A DNA stretch of 53,002 nucleotides from assembly GCA_946183915.1 (NCBI GenBank), contig CAMHDJ010000013.1:1-53002 (forward strand), in the 5' to 3' direction. This DNA comes from an uncultured Bacteroidales bacterium (GTDB lineage Bacteria; Bacteroidota; Bacteroidia; Bacteroidales; P3). The translations under genes and the position numbers were made by a program. Positions 33,026 through 43,186 of this stretch are shown one piece after another. The first letter of the stretch is position 1, and the number at the start of each line of letters is the position of its first letter. The notes under the pieces are model-generated. The model was given only the letters and a program-made list of their open reading frames with translations, had not been told where the DNA came from and did not search any database.

Positions 33026-34597
33026 TTATAGTTTGTACCCTAACTTTTCAAACAATTCTTTCAACTCTTTAGTGCTTTCTTCCTCCTGTTGCAGCAGGTC
33101 GCGGAGGTCGGTTTGCAGTTCGCGCATCTTGGCATCGAAGTCCACTTGCTCGTCGCGGTTGCGGAACTCGATGTATTTGCTGGGCACGAGACTGTAGCCT
33201 TTCTGCGCAATCTCGTCGCGGGTGGCGGAACAGCAGTATTCGGGCTCGTTGCGGTAGGTCTGCTCGTGGCCTTGTTGCTGCCAGTTGTGGAAGGTGCGGA
33301 CGACGGTGTCGCGCGTCTCCTGGTCCAGCTCCACATACTTTTTTTCGAAAGGTATGCCCATCTGGCGCAGGTCCATAAAGAGCACCTCGTTCTCGCGGTC
33401 GCGGTAGTGGATTTCGCGTCCGTTCTTTGTCGCCACGTGTGCCTTCTTGTTGTTGTTCAGTATCCAAAGAGTCACGCTGATGTCGGTGGAGTAGAAGAGG
33501 TTGCGCGGCAGTATGAGGATGGCCTCCACCTTGTCGTTGTCGATAAGCTTGCGCCGTATGGCCAACTCGGTGCCGTCGGCACTCAGGGCGCCGTTGGCCA
33601 GCAGAAAGCCCGCTGTGCCATTGGTGGAAAGCTTGGAGAGGATGTTGAGAATCCAGCCATAGTTGGCGTTGGAGGTGGGCGGCGTGTCGTAACCACTCCA
33701 GCGAGGGTCGGAAGTGAGCTGGTTGCTCTCGCGCCAGTCTTTCTGGTTGAAAGGCGGGTTGGCCATTATGTAGTCGGCCTTGAGGTCGCGGTGCTGGTCG
33801 TTGTGGAAGGTGTCGCCCTGGCGTATGTCGGCCGAGATGCCGCGGATGGCCAGGTTCATCCGTGCCAGCTTGAAGGTGGTGTTGGTGTTCTCCTGTCCGT
33901 AGACGCTGATGTTCTTCTGGTTGCCGTTGTGTGCCCGGACGAATTTCACCGACTGCACAAACATACCGCCCGAGCCGCAGCAGGGGTCGTAGATCTTGCC
34001 GTCGTAGGGCTCGATGAGCTCGGCGATGAGGTTCACCACCGATTTCGGCGTATAGTATTCGCCCTTGCCCTTGCCTTCGGCGATGGCGAATTTGCCCAAG
34101 AAGTATTCATACACGCGGCCTATCAGGTCGTTCTCGGCATCGCGGACAGTGTCGAGCCTGTTGATTTCGTCGAGCAGCGAGGCGAACTTGGTCTTGTCCA
34201 ACCCCAGGTTAGAGTAGTAGTTGTTTGGCAACGCTCCGGCCAACTGTTTGTTTTTCTTCTCGATGTTGGAGAGGGCGTCGTCTATAATCTGGAAGATGTT
34301 GGGTTGCTTGGCATTCTCCATTATGTATGTCCAGCGGCACTCTTCGGGCAGGTAGAAGACATTCTCGGCCGTGTAGAACTCCACCTGGTCGATGTATTCC
34401 TGCAGGCCCGAATCCAGAAGCTCCTGCTTGCGTTGCTCGAAGCGGTCACCGGCATACTTGAGGAAGATGAGGCTCAGCACCACGTGCTTGTATTCTGCTG
34501 GCTCGACGGCTCCGCGCAGCTTGTTGCACGACTCCCATAGGGCGGCCTCCATACTCTTTGCAGGTTTTTGTTTTGACTGGTTAGCTATTCTTGGCAT
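33026..34597 (-). CDS. hsdM: Type I restriction-modification DNA methyltransferase subunit
   Basis: 523 aa. N-terminal helical domain (LWESCNKLRGAVEPAEYKHV), then the N6-adenine methylase core: SAM motif DPCCGSGGMF near residue 212 and catalytic NPPF near 278 (MANPPFNQKDW). With HsdS it methylates the host target and protects the chromosome. First gene of the operon, behind the promoter at 34635-34665, with 5-bp spacing to the RhuM gene. Confidence 0.96.
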   Translation of the reverse strand: MPRIANQSKQKPAKSMEAALWESCNKLRGAVEPAEYKHVVLSLIFLKYAGDRFEQRKQELLDSGLQEYIDQVEFYTAENVFYLPEECRWTYIMENAKQPNIFQIIDDALSNIEKKNKQLAGALPNNYYSNLGLDKTKFASLLDEINRLDTVRDAENDLIGRVYEYFLGKFAIAEGKGKGEYYTPKSVVNLIAELIEPYDGKIYDPCCGSGGMFVQSVKFVRAHNGNQKNISVYGQENTNTTFKLARMNLAIRGISADIRQGDTFHNDQHRDLKADYIMANPPFNQKDWRESNQLTSDPRWSGYDTPPTSNANYGWILNILSKLSTNGTAGFLLANGALSADGTELAIRRKLIDNDKVEAILILPRNLFYSTDISVTLWILNNNKKAHVATKNGREIHYRDRENEVLFMDLRQMGIPFEKKYVELDQETRDTVVRTFHNWQQQGHEQTYRNEPEYCCSATRDEIAQKGYSLVPSKYIEFRNRDEQVDFDAKMRELQTDLRDLLQQEEESTKELKELFEKLGYKL

Positions 34598-34634
34598 ATC
34601 TTATTGTTCTATGCAAATGTTTGTTAAGAAAGTG

Positions 34635-34665
34635 CAAAGATACACAATCTTTTTGAATTGGCAAA
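34635..34665 (-). promoter_or_regulatory. Promoter of the type I R-M operon
   Basis: Minus strand -7 TATCTTTG (34642-34635) and -33 TTTG (34665-34662), 19 nt apart; ATG 38 bp downstream. A good match to the Bacteroidota vegetative promoter. Confidence 0.78.
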
Positions 34666-34685
34666 AAGTATTTTTTAACGGCTGT

Positions 34686-34886
34686 TGGCTTGAATAGTGC
34701 ATGCGCTCCAAAGCGGTCGGCAGTTGTTCAGCCGGGGTTGGTCGGACCAACAGCGGAGGAACCACGGAGCTACTACGGTGTTACCATAGAGGCAGGTAAA
34801 GTTTGAGTAAAAGATGAGTAAAAGGTGAGTAAAACCTATAGACTCACTTGTGACTATAAATCAAGGCATCGGGATATTGTAAAATC
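34686..34886. repeat. Gene-free spacer with palindrome and GAGTAAAA tract
   Basis: Contains GTTGGTCGGACCAAC (34737-34751), a perfect palindrome apart from the central base, and the GAGTAAAAGATGAGTAAAAG.. tract (34802-34841), an inverted relative of 338-386. No gene seen. Confidence 0.6.
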
Positions 34887-34918
34887 AAGCGGCAAGTAGC
34901 AGATGCCATTTGCCGCTT
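34887..34918 (-). terminator. Terminator of proS
   Basis: Stem AAGCGGCAA (34887-34895) / TTGCCGCTT (34910-34918), 25 bp past the proS stop on the minus strand, followed there by GATTTTACAAT. Confidence 0.72.
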
Positions 34919-34942
34919 AATTCCATATAACACAAGGCGTCA

Positions 34943-36415
34943 TCAGTAGCTGCGGGCGAAGACCACGCGGCGGTGGCTGGGCTTGCCGCTGTAGATGCAC
35001 TTGCCTTCCTCTTCGGGGGCGTCGAAGGGGATGCAGCGGATGGTGGCCTTGGTTTCTTCCTTGATGCGCTCCTCGGTCTCCTGGGTGCCGTCCCAGTGGC
35101 AGAGGAGGAAGCCGTTCTTCTCGATCTCGACCTTGAAGTCGTCCCAAGTGTCGACCTTGCGGGTCATGCTGGCGCGGAAGTCGGCGGCCTTCTTGAAGAG
35201 GTTCTGCTGGATCTGCTCCATGAGGTCGTAGACGTGGTCGGCGATGCCTTCGATGGGCATGGTGATCTTCTCGAGCGTGTCGCGGCGGCAGACCTCGCAG
35301 GTGCCGTTCTCCAGGTCGCGGGGGCCGATGGCCAGGCGCACGGGAACGCCCTTGAACTCGTACTCGTTGAACTTCCAGCCGGGCTTGTACTCGGGACGGT
35401 TGTCGTATTTCACCACCAGGCCCTTGGCCTCGAGGGCGCGGACGATGGGGGCGATGTGCTCGTCGAGCTGGCGCTGCTGCTCGTCGCTCTTGCAGATGGG
35501 GACGATGGCCACATGGATGGGAGCCAGGTGCGGCGGCAGGACGAGGCCGTTGTCGTCGGAGTGGGTCATGATGAGGGCGCCCATGAGTCGGGTGCTGACG
35601 CCCCACGAGGTGGCCCAGACGTATTCGAGCTTGTTCTCCTTGTTGAGGAACTGCACCTCGAAGGCCTTGGCGAAGTTCTGGCCCAGGAAGTGGCTGGTGC
35701 CGGCCTGCAGGGCCTTGCCGTCCTGCATCATAGCCTCGATGCAGAGGGTGTCGAGGGCGCCGGCGAAGCGCTCGTTGGGGCTCTTGTGGCCCTTGAGCAC
35801 AGGCACGGCCATGTATTTCTCCACGAACTCGGCGTAGACCTCGAGCATGCGGCGTGCCTCCTCCTCGGCCTCCTCGCGGGTGGCGTGGGCGGTGTGGCCT
35901 TCCTGCCAGAGGAACTCGGCGGTGCGAAGGAACATACGGGTGCGCATCTCCCAACGCACGACGTTGGCCCACTGGTTGCAGAGAATGGGCAGGTCGCGGT
36001 AGGACTTGATCCAGTTCTTATAGGTACTCCAGATGATGGTCTCGGAGGTGGGGCGCACAATGAGCTCCTCTTCAAGCTTGGCGCTGGGGTCGACCACGAT
36101 GCCGCTACCGTCGGGGTCGTTCATCAGGCGGTGGTGGGTGACCACAGCGCACTCCTTGGCGAAGCCCTCAACATGCTCGGCCTCACGGCTGAGGAAGCTC
36201 TTGGGAATGAAAAGGGGGAAGTATGCGTTCTGATGGCCAGTGGCCTTGAACATGCTGTCGAGCTGGTGCTGCATCTTCTCCCAGATGGCGTAGCCATAGG
36301 GTTTAATGACCATGCAGCCGCGGACGGCGCTCTGTTCGGCCAGGTCGGCACGCACTACCAGTTCGTTATACCATTCAGAGTAGTTTTCACTGCGTTTCGG
36401 AAAGTCTTTTGCCAT
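34943..36415 (-). CDS. proS: Prolyl-tRNA synthetase, archaeal/eukaryotic-type
   Basis: 490 aa. Starts [20 protein letters not shown]. Class II motifs: [17 protein letters not shown] (motif 1 region), RPTSETIIW, and motif 2 with [27 protein letters not shown]; anticodon-binding and C-terminal zinc-like domains follow to the end (FARSY). It lacks the large editing insertion of the bacterial-type enzyme and is the shorter archaeal-type form found in Bacteroidota. Charges tRNA-Pro. Monocistronic: own promoter and terminator. Confidence 0.96.
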   Translation of the reverse strand: MAKDFPKRSENYSEWYNELVVRADLAEQSAVRGCMVIKPYGYAIWEKMQHQLDSMFKATGHQNAYFPLFIPKSFLSREAEHVEGFAKECAVVTHHRLMNDPDGSGIVVDPSAKLEEELIVRPTSETIIWSTYKNWIKSYRDLPILCNQWANVVRWEMRTRMFLRTAEFLWQEGHTAHATREEAEEEARRMLEVYAEFVEKYMAVPVLKGHKSPNERFAGALDTLCIEAMMQDGKALQAGTSHFLGQNFAKAFEVQFLNKENKLEYVWATSWGVSTRLMGALIMTHSDDNGLVLPPHLAPIHVAIVPICKSDEQQRQLDEHIAPIVRALEAKGLVVKYDNRPEYKPGWKFNEYEFKGVPVRLAIGPRDLENGTCEVCRRDTLEKITMPIEGIADHVYDLMEQIQQNLFKKAADFRASMTRKVDTWDDFKVEIEKNGFLLCHWDGTQETEERIKEETKATIRCIPFDAPEEEGKCIYSGKPSHRRVVFARSY

Positions 36416-36445
36416 ATTATTTTTTTGATCGAATATACAATAATA

Positions 36446-37345
36446 ATGTTAAACAATCGTTTACCAAATCGGATTGCAAAAGTACAGAAAAAAAAGCATA
36501 CGGTGAAAACTTTTATATACAAATTAAGCAAACCACTGATTATCACCCTATCGCTTATAGCGATTCCCCTAGGGACGAGGGCACAGGTACGGTTGACACC
36601 CGACACGTTGGAATGTTACATCGTCGGCTTTTCGGCGGGCGTGATGATGCCCGGCAGCGGCTCCAACAGCCTGGGACTGCAAGGAGGCAACATGAAGGAC
36701 CTCTACAACGGAGGAAACCTGAACTTTGCCATCGATGGGAGCTACAAGACGCAGAGCGGCTGGCTGCCCAGCCTGGATGCAGATCTGTGGTTCGGTCTGT
36801 CGAGCGACAACCTAAATCAACGAGACAAACGCTACAGCAATATCTTCCTACCCGGCGACTATACTCTGTGCTGGGGCGGATACGACGGACGTGTGACAGC
36901 CTACAACCGCGGTCTGGCGGTGCGGCCAGGCATCGGCAAAATTATCCGCGTGCTACCGAAGAACCCCAACTCGGGCCTGCTGTTCAAAATGAGCGCTGGA
37001 TGGATGATGCAGAAGACGGTCTTCAACCAGGACTTCGACCAGTCGCCAGTGCCGCAGCTGAAAGGCGACTATGCCAAGCTCTACGACCACTTGCGCAACG
37101 GGGTCATCCTGACGGAAAGCATCGGTCTGATCTACATGAGCAATTACCTGACTTACATCAACGTAAAACTAACGTTCGACATCAGCCAATGCTGGAGTTG
37201 GTCGTCGCGGTCATACCAGATCGATGAAATCATGGGGCTCAATGGGAAAGACAATAGCCGCTACTTCGACTTGATGTATGGCTTCAAACTGACGTGGATG
37301 TTCCCCTTCACTGGCAAGCCCACGTATGACTACTATTACTACTAG
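36446..37345 (+). CDS. Secreted/outer-membrane beta-rich protein of unknown function
   Basis: 299 aa from ATG 36446; a GTG at 36503 would give a cleaner signal peptide ([19 protein letters not shown].., cleavage near TRAQ) and may be the true start. The mature part is rich in alternating aromatic and polar residues ([33 protein letters not shown]), ending with YDYYYY, as in small outer-membrane beta-barrels. Diverges from proS, with the proS promoter lying in its 5' end. waaA follows 17 bp downstream. No named family recognised. Confidence 0.68.
   Translation: MLNNRLPNRIAKVQKKKHTVKTFIYKLSKPLIITLSLIAIPLGTRAQVRLTPDTLECYIVGFSAGVMMPGSGSNSLGLQGGNMKDLYNGGNLNFAIDGSYKTQSGWLPSLDADLWFGLSSDNLNQRDKRYSNIFLPGDYTLCWGGYDGRVTAYNRGLAVRPGIGKIIRVLPKNPNSGLLFKMSAGWMMQKTVFNQDFDQSPVPQLKGDYAKLYDHLRNGVILTESIGLIYMSNYLTYINVKLTFDISQCWSWSSRSYQIDEIMGLNGKDNSRYFDLMYGFKLTWMFPFTGKPTYDYYYY
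36477..36484 (-). promoter_or_regulatory. -7 box TACTTTTG of proS
   Basis: Minus-strand TAnnTTTG 61 bp upstream of the proS ATG; no clear -33 TTTG. It overlaps the 5' end of the divergent gene if that gene starts at 36446. Confidence 0.55.
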
Positions 37346-37362
37346 AGTTTAGCAACTAGACG

Positions 37363-38598
37363 ATGAGAGTTATCTATACCATAGGTATCGGGCTCTACAC
37401 CTTGGGCATTCGCATGGCGGCTCTCTTCGGCCACAGCAAGGCCCGCCAGATGGTGGAGGGCTGGAAACACTGGAGCGAAGCTGTAGACCGGCTGAAGGCC
37501 GACAAGAAGACCGTATGGTTCCACGCCGCCAGCCTGGGTGAGTTCGAGCAGGCTCGACCAGTGCTTGAAGCCTACCGACATCGCCATCCCGACGAGCAAG
37601 TGCTGGTCACTTTCTTCTCCCCCTCGGGCTATGAGGTCCGCAAAAACTATGCACAGGCCGAGGCCGTCTGCTACCTGCCCATGGACACCCCGCACAACGT
37701 GCGCCGATTCGTCAGCAGGGTCAACCCCGACAAGGTCTTCTTCGTCAAGTACGAGTTTTGGTACAACTACCTGAATACCTTGCGTCAGCGCAGCATCCCC
37801 ACCTACATCTTCTCGGCCATCTTCCGTCCAGAGCAATACTTCTTCAAGCCCTGGGGCCGCTGGTTCATCCGGCAGCTCCACGACTGTTTCACCCACCTCT
37901 TCGTACAGAACGAGGAGAGCCTGGAACTACTGAGGAGCCACGGCATCAGTCGCTGCTCACTGGCCGGCGACACACGCTACGACCGTGTGCACCAGATAGT
38001 CCAGGCCGCCGAGCCCGACGCCGTGGTGGAGCGCTTCCTGCAAGGCCACGACGGCCCCGTCCTGGTGGCGGGCAGCACATGGCCGCCCGACGAGCAGCTG
38101 CTGGCACGTCTGCGCGAAAGCAAAGAGTGGTTTCCCAAGCGCATGATCATCGCTCCGCACATGATTCACGAAGAACACCTGCGCAGCATCGAAGCACTCT
38201 TCCCCGACAGCGTGAGGTATTCCCGTCTTTCCAGTTCTACCAGCACGACTAGCCAGGTTCTCATCATCGACAATATAGGCATTCTTTCCAAGCTTTACCG
38301 TTACGCCACCGTAGCCTACATCGGCGGCGGCTTCGGCGTAGGCATACACAACATCCTTGAGGCTGTGGCCTACGGCAAACCTGTCGTCTTCGGTCCCAAC
38401 TATCACAAGTTCCAAGAGGCGCACGACATCATTGATCTCGGGGGCGGCATGACAGTCAACGAGCATCCCGACGTCTCGCTCTTGCGCAAATGGTTCACCG
38501 ACGATGAGGTCTATCGTGCCTCCTCCGACGCCTGCCTGCAACTCATGCGCCGCAACCTCGGCAGCACCGAAATCATCCTCAACACCATTGAAAGCTAG
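37363..38598 (+). CDS. waaA: 3-deoxy-D-manno-octulosonic acid (Kdo) transferase
   Basis: 411 aa. N-terminal membrane anchor (RVIYTIGIGLYTLGI), then the GT-B fold with WFHAASLGEFEQARP (catalytic Glu, HAASLGE) near residue 51. FVKYEFWYNYL follows, and the donor half includes VAGSTWPPDE and GGGFGVGIHNILEA near residue 322. Transfers Kdo from CMP-Kdo to the lipid A precursor, showing that this organism makes LPS. The tamA-like gene starts inside its last codons. Confidence 0.96.
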   Translation: MRVIYTIGIGLYTLGIRMAALFGHSKARQMVEGWKHWSEAVDRLKADKKTVWFHAASLGEFEQARPVLEAYRHRHPDEQVLVTFFSPSGYEVRKNYAQAEAVCYLPMDTPHNVRRFVSRVNPDKVFFVKYEFWYNYLNTLRQRSIPTYIFSAIFRPEQYFFKPWGRWFIRQLHDCFTHLFVQNEESLELLRSHGISRCSLAGDTRYDRVHQIVQAAEPDAVVERFLQGHDGPVLVAGSTWPPDEQLLARLRESKEWFPKRMIIAPHMIHEEHLRSIEALFPDSVRYSRLSSSTSTTSQVLIIDNIGILSKLYRYATVAYIGGGFGVGIHNILEAVAYGKPVVFGPNYHKFQEAHDIIDLGGGMTVNEHPDVSLLRKWFTDDEVYRASSDACLQLMRRNLGSTEIILNTIES

Positions 38599-40972
38599 AG
38601 TCCGACATATCATCCTCCTATTGCTCGGCACGATGCTCTTTGCCTCATGCTACACCTACCACTATGTACCCGAAGGTGAACATGTGCTCTACAAGAACAA
38701 ACTCGAGGTGACGATGGCCGACAGCAGCGAGGTGAGCCCCGAAGTGAAAGACGCGCTGAAGAACGCACGCAACTACTACCTCCAGAAACCCAATTCGAAG
38801 GTGTTGGGCATCGACCAGTTGCGGGTGGGCATGAACATCTACGGCATCGCCAGCCCGAAGAACCGCACCTTCGTCGGCAACTACTTCCGCCGCCTGGGTC
38901 AAGCCCCACGCATCTACGACGCCAACCGCGCCGCCCAGACCGCGAGCCAGTTGCAACGGTTACTGCAGGCCAAAGGGTGTTTCGGCAGCACAGTCACCTT
39001 CGACACACTCAAAATGACGCGCCACAACATCACCATAGGCTACCACGTGTCCGCCACCCGGCGCCACCTGATCGACGACGTCAGCTACCACTCCGACAAC
39101 GAGGCCGTACGGCGGCTGCTCCTCGAGTGGAGGCCGGAGTCCACCCTCCACGTGGGCGATCCCTACGACCAGGAGCTCATCGCAGCCGAGCGCAGCCGCC
39201 TCGTATCCAACCTACGCGAGGCCGGCTACTTCCGGGCCAACAACGACATGGTCACCTTCGAGGTGGACACCACCTACAGCCCCGGCCTGCTGAGTATCGA
39301 CGTGCACGTCGACACTGCCAACCTGCGGGTGTACCACATCAACAATATCTACATCTACCCCAACAGCACCGCGGGCCTCAACGCCAACAGCCGCTCGGGC
39401 GCCACCTTCGACACCCTGATCTACAACTACCCCACCCCCTGGCGCATGACCGACTTCCACTTCGTATACTCCACACCCATGACCCTCAGCCCGCGAACCA
39501 TCAGCCGCACGATGATGCTATTCCCAGGCATGCCCTACCGTCCCCGCTACGTCACTAACACCTACAACTCGCTGCTCAACCTGCGCAATTTCAAGTACAT
39601 CAACATCGACTTCAGCGAGTCGCCCTCCTCGACCGACAGCCTGCCGCTGCTCGACGCCCACGTGCGCCTCATCAGTTCCACGCAGCAGCGGGTCAGCCTC
39701 TCGCTCGAACTCACCAACGCATCACCCATCGGCAGCAGCGACAGCACAGCCAACTTCATCCTCGGCGGCAACCTCGGCATCGAGACGGCCCTCGAGTACC
39801 AAAACAAAAATCTCTTTGGCGGTGCCGAACTGCTGAAGGTCAAGCTCTCTGGCCTCTTCGAACTGCCGAAAAACATCTTCCGGGGTGAAGGCGAGAGCTT
39901 CTACGACCACTTCTCGGCCTTCGAGGCCGGCATCGACGCCTCGCTCGACATGCCCATCCTACTGCTCCCCTTCACGTCGCACCTGGCCTGGCAGCGCGTC
40001 AAACCCCACACCCTCATCAGCGCCGGCGGCAGCTACCAGTACCGATACTACTTCGAGCGCATCCTGGCCAACACCTCGTTCGGTTACTCCTGGAGCCACT
40101 CCCTCCGCGCCTCGCATCAGCTGCTGCCCATCGAACTCACCTTCGTCCGTATGCTCAACCTCTCCGGCGACTTCGCGCAGCGCATGGAGCAGACCAACGA
40201 CCTCCGCCTGAAGTACAAGTACAGCAGCCACTTCATCATGGACGCGCGCTACGACTACACCTACACCAACCAGCAATTCGGCACGCGACAGAACTTCAAC
40301 GCCTTCCACTTCAGCATCGAGAGCGCCGGCAACGCCCTGGCCTTGGCTGGCGACCTGCTGCACGCGCCGACCGACAGCAATGGCATCATCCAGATCGCCG
40401 GCGTACCCTTCTCGCAATACGTGCGCTTCGGCGGCGAATGGACCCACTACACCTACCTCTGGCGCAAGAGCACCTTCGTCACCCGTCTGCTCATCGGCGC
40501 GGGCCTCCCCTACGGCAACTCCATCTCGATGCCCTACGAAAAGAGTTTCTTCGGCGGCGGTCCCACCACCATGCGTGCCTGGCAGCTGCGACGCCTCGGC
40601 CCCGGCAGCTACGCCGCCGACGGCGACCTCCTGGAGCGCGTCGGCGACCTGCAGCTCGTGCTCAACCTCGAGGGGCGATTCCCGATCGTCAGCATCCTCG
40701 AAGGGGCCCTCTTCACCGACATCGGCAACGTGTGGCTACTCAACCCGAGCGACCAGTACACCGGCGGCGAGATCAAGTGGAGCAGCTTCCCCTCCGAGCT
40801 TGCCGTGGGCATAGGCCTGGGCCTCCGACTGAACGTCAGCATCGCCACCTTGCGCGTCGACTTCGCCGTGCCGCTCTACGACCCGGGCTACAGCGATGCC
40901 CTCCGCTGGCGTCCGCCACACTGGCACATCAACCAGATCGTCACCAACTTCGGCATCAATTACCCATTCTAG
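38588..40972 (+). CDS. TamA/BamA-family outer-membrane lipoprotein (surface antigen)
   Basis: About 794 aa if the TTG at 38588 is the start. The product then begins MKARVRHIILLLLGTMLFASC, a lipoprotein signal, followed by YVPEGEHVLYKNKLEV, the typical beginning of Bacteroidota BamA/TamA proteins. POTRA-like domains occupy residues ~30-350, and a C-terminal 16-strand-type barrel (surface antigen domain) ends with FGINYPF, an aromatic terminal residue as barrels require. It likely helps insert or export outer-membrane proteins. The start overlaps waaA by 11 bp; no good ATG exists between the overlap and the lipobox. Confidence 0.88.
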   Translation: MKARVRHIILLLLGTMLFASCYTYHYVPEGEHVLYKNKLEVTMADSSEVSPEVKDALKNARNYYLQKPNSKVLGIDQLRVGMNIYGIASPKNRTFVGNYFRRLGQAPRIYDANRAAQTASQLQRLLQAKGCFGSTVTFDTLKMTRHNITIGYHVSATRRHLIDDVSYHSDNEAVRRLLLEWRPESTLHVGDPYDQELIAAERSRLVSNLREAGYFRANNDMVTFEVDTTYSPGLLSIDVHVDTANLRVYHINNIYIYPNSTAGLNANSRSGATFDTLIYNYPTPWRMTDFHFVYSTPMTLSPRTISRTMMLFPGMPYRPRYVTNTYNSLLNLRNFKYINIDFSESPSSTDSLPLLDAHVRLISSTQQRVSLSLELTNASPIGSSDSTANFILGGNLGIETALEYQNKNLFGGAELLKVKLSGLFELPKNIFRGEGESFYDHFSAFEAGIDASLDMPILLLPFTSHLAWQRVKPHTLISAGGSYQYRYYFERILANTSFGYSWSHSLRASHQLLPIELTFVRMLNLSGDFAQRMEQTNDLRLKYKYSSHFIMDARYDYTYTNQQFGTRQNFNAFHFSIESAGNALALAGDLLHAPTDSNGIIQIAGVPFSQYVRFGGEWTHYTYLWRKSTFVTRLLIGAGLPYGNSISMPYEKSFFGGGPTTMRAWQLRRLGPGSYAADGDLLERVGDLQLVLNLEGRFPIVSILEGALFTDIGNVWLLNPSDQYTGGEIKWSSFPSELAVGIGLGLRLNVSIATLRVDFAVPLYDPGYSDALRWRPPHWHINQIVTNFGINYPF

Positions 40973-41001
40973 GGTTTAAGGTTTAACGTCTAAGATTTAA
41001 C

Positions 41002-41895
41002 GTGAAAAACACCAAATTACTCACCTACATACTGATCACCCTGTCGGTCATTTTCTGGGGCATCAGTTTCATCATGACCAAGGAGCTCTTCCTGACCGAG
41101 GAGCACATGACCGTCACCGTGCTCATCACCATCCGACTGGCCATCGCCTCGGCGGTGATGTTTCCGCTGCTGGCTCTGACCCACCAACTGCAGCGCATAC
41201 GCCGCGAGGATATCAAGTGGTTCCTGCTACTGGCTCTCTGCGAGCCCTTTATCTACCACCTCTGCGAGACCAACGGGGTGCGCCTCGTCAGCGGCTCGCT
41301 GGCCTCGGTGGTCATAGCCACCATCCCCCTCTTCGTCCCCTTCGGCATGTGGGCCGCCTATCGGCAACGCCTCCGGATGCCCCTGCTGGTGGGCATCGTG
41401 CTCTCGCTGGCGGGTGTCATCATCATGCTCCTCGGCGGCGAAGGGCTGAGCGGCAACCTGCAGGGCCTGCTCTTCCTTGGCGGCGCCGTGGTCATCGCGG
41501 TAGTCTACACCCTGCTGCTGGTCAAAGTGGTCGACCACTACTCCCCCCTGGTGGTTACCACCTGGCAGAACGTCATCGGGCTGGTCTACTTCCTTCCCCT
41601 GATGCTGACCTTCGACGGCGCCACCCTGCCACTGCTCTCCTGGAGCCCGAAGATGCTCCTGCTGCTGATGGTGCTCGGCCTCTTCTGCTCCACCCTGGCC
41701 TACGCCGGCTACAACTACGGCGTGCGCAACCTCGGTGCCTCCGAGGCCTGCATTTTCAACAACGCCATCCCCATCTTCTCGCTCATCGCCGCCGTCCTCA
41801 TCGGGCAGGAGCAGTTCAGCTGGAGCAAGGTAGCCGGCATCCTGATCGTAGTGACCGGCGTCGTCATCGCCCAGCTACCCGACCGTCACAAATGA
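41002..41895 (+). CDS. EamA/DMT-family permease
   Basis: 297 aa, ten membrane helices in two EamA repeats (residues ~8-140 and ~150-290; SVIFWGISFIMTK opens the first). These are exporters of metabolites or amino acids; the substrate is unknown. The start codon is GTG (41002), preceded by a TTTAAGG-type microrepeat. Gap to the barrel gene is 29 bp. Confidence 0.9.
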   Translation: MKNTKLLTYILITLSVIFWGISFIMTKELFLTEEHMTVTVLITIRLAIASAVMFPLLALTHQLQRIRREDIKWFLLLALCEPFIYHLCETNGVRLVSGSLASVVIATIPLFVPFGMWAAYRQRLRMPLLVGIVLSLAGVIIMLLGGEGLSGNLQGLLFLGGAVVIAVVYTLLLVKVVDHYSPLVVTTWQNVIGLVYFLPLMLTFDGATLPLLSWSPKMLLLLMVLGLFCSTLAYAGYNYGVRNLGASEACIFNNAIPIFSLIAAVLIGQEQFSWSKVAGILIVVTGVVIAQLPDRHK

Positions 41896-41923
41896 GGCTC
41901 ACAACCCCCTCAAAACCCTGTCT

Positions 41924-41967
41924 GCTCCCTGATGACTCCCTGATGACTCTCTTAAAACAGGGGCAAA
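41924..41967. repeat. Dispersed element, truncated copy 3
   Basis: GCTCCCTGATGACTCCCTGA..., then CTCTTAAAACAGGGGCAAAA, the same order as the elements at 5411 and 10724. The downstream part is diverged or lost; AT-rich GATTTTTTAAGTTAATT at 42059-42075 may be the remaining tail. Confidence 0.75.
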
Positions 41968-42068
41968 ACGCAGAAATAATAAGGATTTTGGACGATTTCT
42001 AGGGAGGGTAACCACCTTACCGACTGGCAACCAGTGGTTTGTAAAAATTTTTAGGCCGATTTTTTAAG

Positions 42069-42557
42069 TTAATTTTTCGAAAACTCCATCACCTCCAGAT
42101 CGCGCGGCTGAGGGTCGAGGGTGAAGCGGACAAGGGTGGCAACGCGGTGGAAGCCCTGGCGGCCGGCGGCGCCGGGGTTGATGTGCAGGAAGTTGTATTC
42201 GTGGTCGTACATCACCCTGAGGATGTGGCTGTGGCCACAGACGAAGATGTCGGGCTGAGCGAGCTGGAGGGTGCGACGCAACTGGTAGGGGTAGTGGCCG
42301 GGCCAGCCGCCGATGTGCATGAGGAGCACGCGCTGCCCTTCGCACTCGAAGAAGAGTTGCTCCTCGAGCTCATAGTGCAGGGCGAAGCTGTCGCAGTTGC
42401 CCCAGACGGCGCGAAGGGGTTTGAAGGCGCGGAGCTGGTCGAGCACGCCAGGTCCGATGTCGCCGGCATGCCACAGCTCGTCACACTCGTTGAAGAACGA
42501 GAAGACCTGCGGCGCCAGGGTGCCGTGGGTGTCGCTCAGTACTCCGATACGCTTCAT
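42069..42557 (-). CDS. YfcE/MJ0936-type metallophosphoesterase
   Basis: 162 aa. Calcineurin-like motifs in order: GVLSDTHG (residues 5-12), HAGDIG, GNCD, MHIGGWPG, and GHSHILR; NPGAAGRQ near the end is also typical. Family members hydrolyse phosphodiesters with two metal ions; the natural substrate is unclear. Separated by 22 bp from the upstream ATPase-domain gene, so probably co-transcribed with it. Confidence 0.93.
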   Translation of the reverse strand: MKRIGVLSDTHGTLAPQVFSFFNECDELWHAGDIGPGVLDQLRAFKPLRAVWGNCDSFALHYELEEQLFFECEGQRVLLMHIGGWPGHYPYQLRRTLQLAQPDIFVCGHSHILRVMYDHEYNFLHINPGAAGRQGFHRVATLVRFTLDPQPRDLEVMEFSKN

Positions 42558-42579
42558 GGATTACGGCTTGCGGTCAGGA

Positions 42580-43128
42580 CTATTCGTTGGCATGGATCGC
42601 CTTGAGGTTCTCGGCGATCATCTCCTTGAGGTAGTTGATAATGTGGATGTCGTTGAGCGACATGCCGTCAAGGGCTTCCTTCAGTTCGTCGGTGTCGAGG
42701 ACGAACTCGTCGTCGTCGGTGCGGTAGGTGATGACAAAGTGTATGTCTTCGTGGGCGGAGAGGAGCATGACGAGGGTGCCAGGGAGGTCGCCCATGGGGG
42801 GACGGTCCCAGTTGTTGTGCTCGAACCAGAACTCGAGGCGTGTGCCTTTGCCAAGTTCGCTGGTGAGCTTCATGCCGCCGCCGCATTTTTCGGTGTTCAT
42901 CTTGATGAGTGGCAGGCCGAGTCCGACCTTGCGGGTGGTGCGAGAGGTGGTGTAGGGGTCGGTCACACGGGCCAGGAATTCGGGGCTCATGCCTTTGCCA
43001 TTATCTTCGATGGTGAAATGGAAATCATTGTTTTTCAGACTGTCGACTATGGTCAGCCGGACGGCCGTGGCGTTGGCGGCCGTGGAGTTTTCCATGAGGT
43101 CGTAGACGTGCATTGCGAGTTCTTTCAT
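42580..43128 (-). CDS. Stand-alone GHKL ATPase-domain protein
   Basis: 182 aa. N-box ENSTAANAT near residue 13, G1 box DNGKGM near 42, and G2 GLGLPL near 69: the ATP-binding fold of histidine kinases, without a phospho-accepting His or sensor. The last ~80 residues form a separate region (GTLVMLLSAHEDIHFVITYR.., then acidic). In other anaerobes similar proteins lie near FeFe-hydrogenase genes; none is seen here. Possibly a regulator of the anti-sigma-factor kind. Own -7 box at 43187. Confidence 0.85.
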   Translation of the reverse strand: MKELAMHVYDLMENSTAANATAVRLTIVDSLKNNDFHFTIEDNGKGMSPEFLARVTDPYTTSRTTRKVGLGLPLIKMNTEKCGGGMKLTSELGKGTRLEFWFEHNNWDRPPMGDLPGTLVMLLSAHEDIHFVITYRTDDDEFVLDTDELKEALDGMSLNDIHIINYLKEMIAENLKAIHANE

Positions 43129-43186
43129 GGGCGATGGGGTGCGGGTTTAAGGTTTAGGGTTATTAAGTTATTGTTTTTTCGGGGTG

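Noticed and set aside
34973-36445. Plus-strand frame extending the 36446 gene upstream across proS
   Set aside because: Antisense to proS; the true protein begins at 36446 or 36503, where a signal peptide appears.
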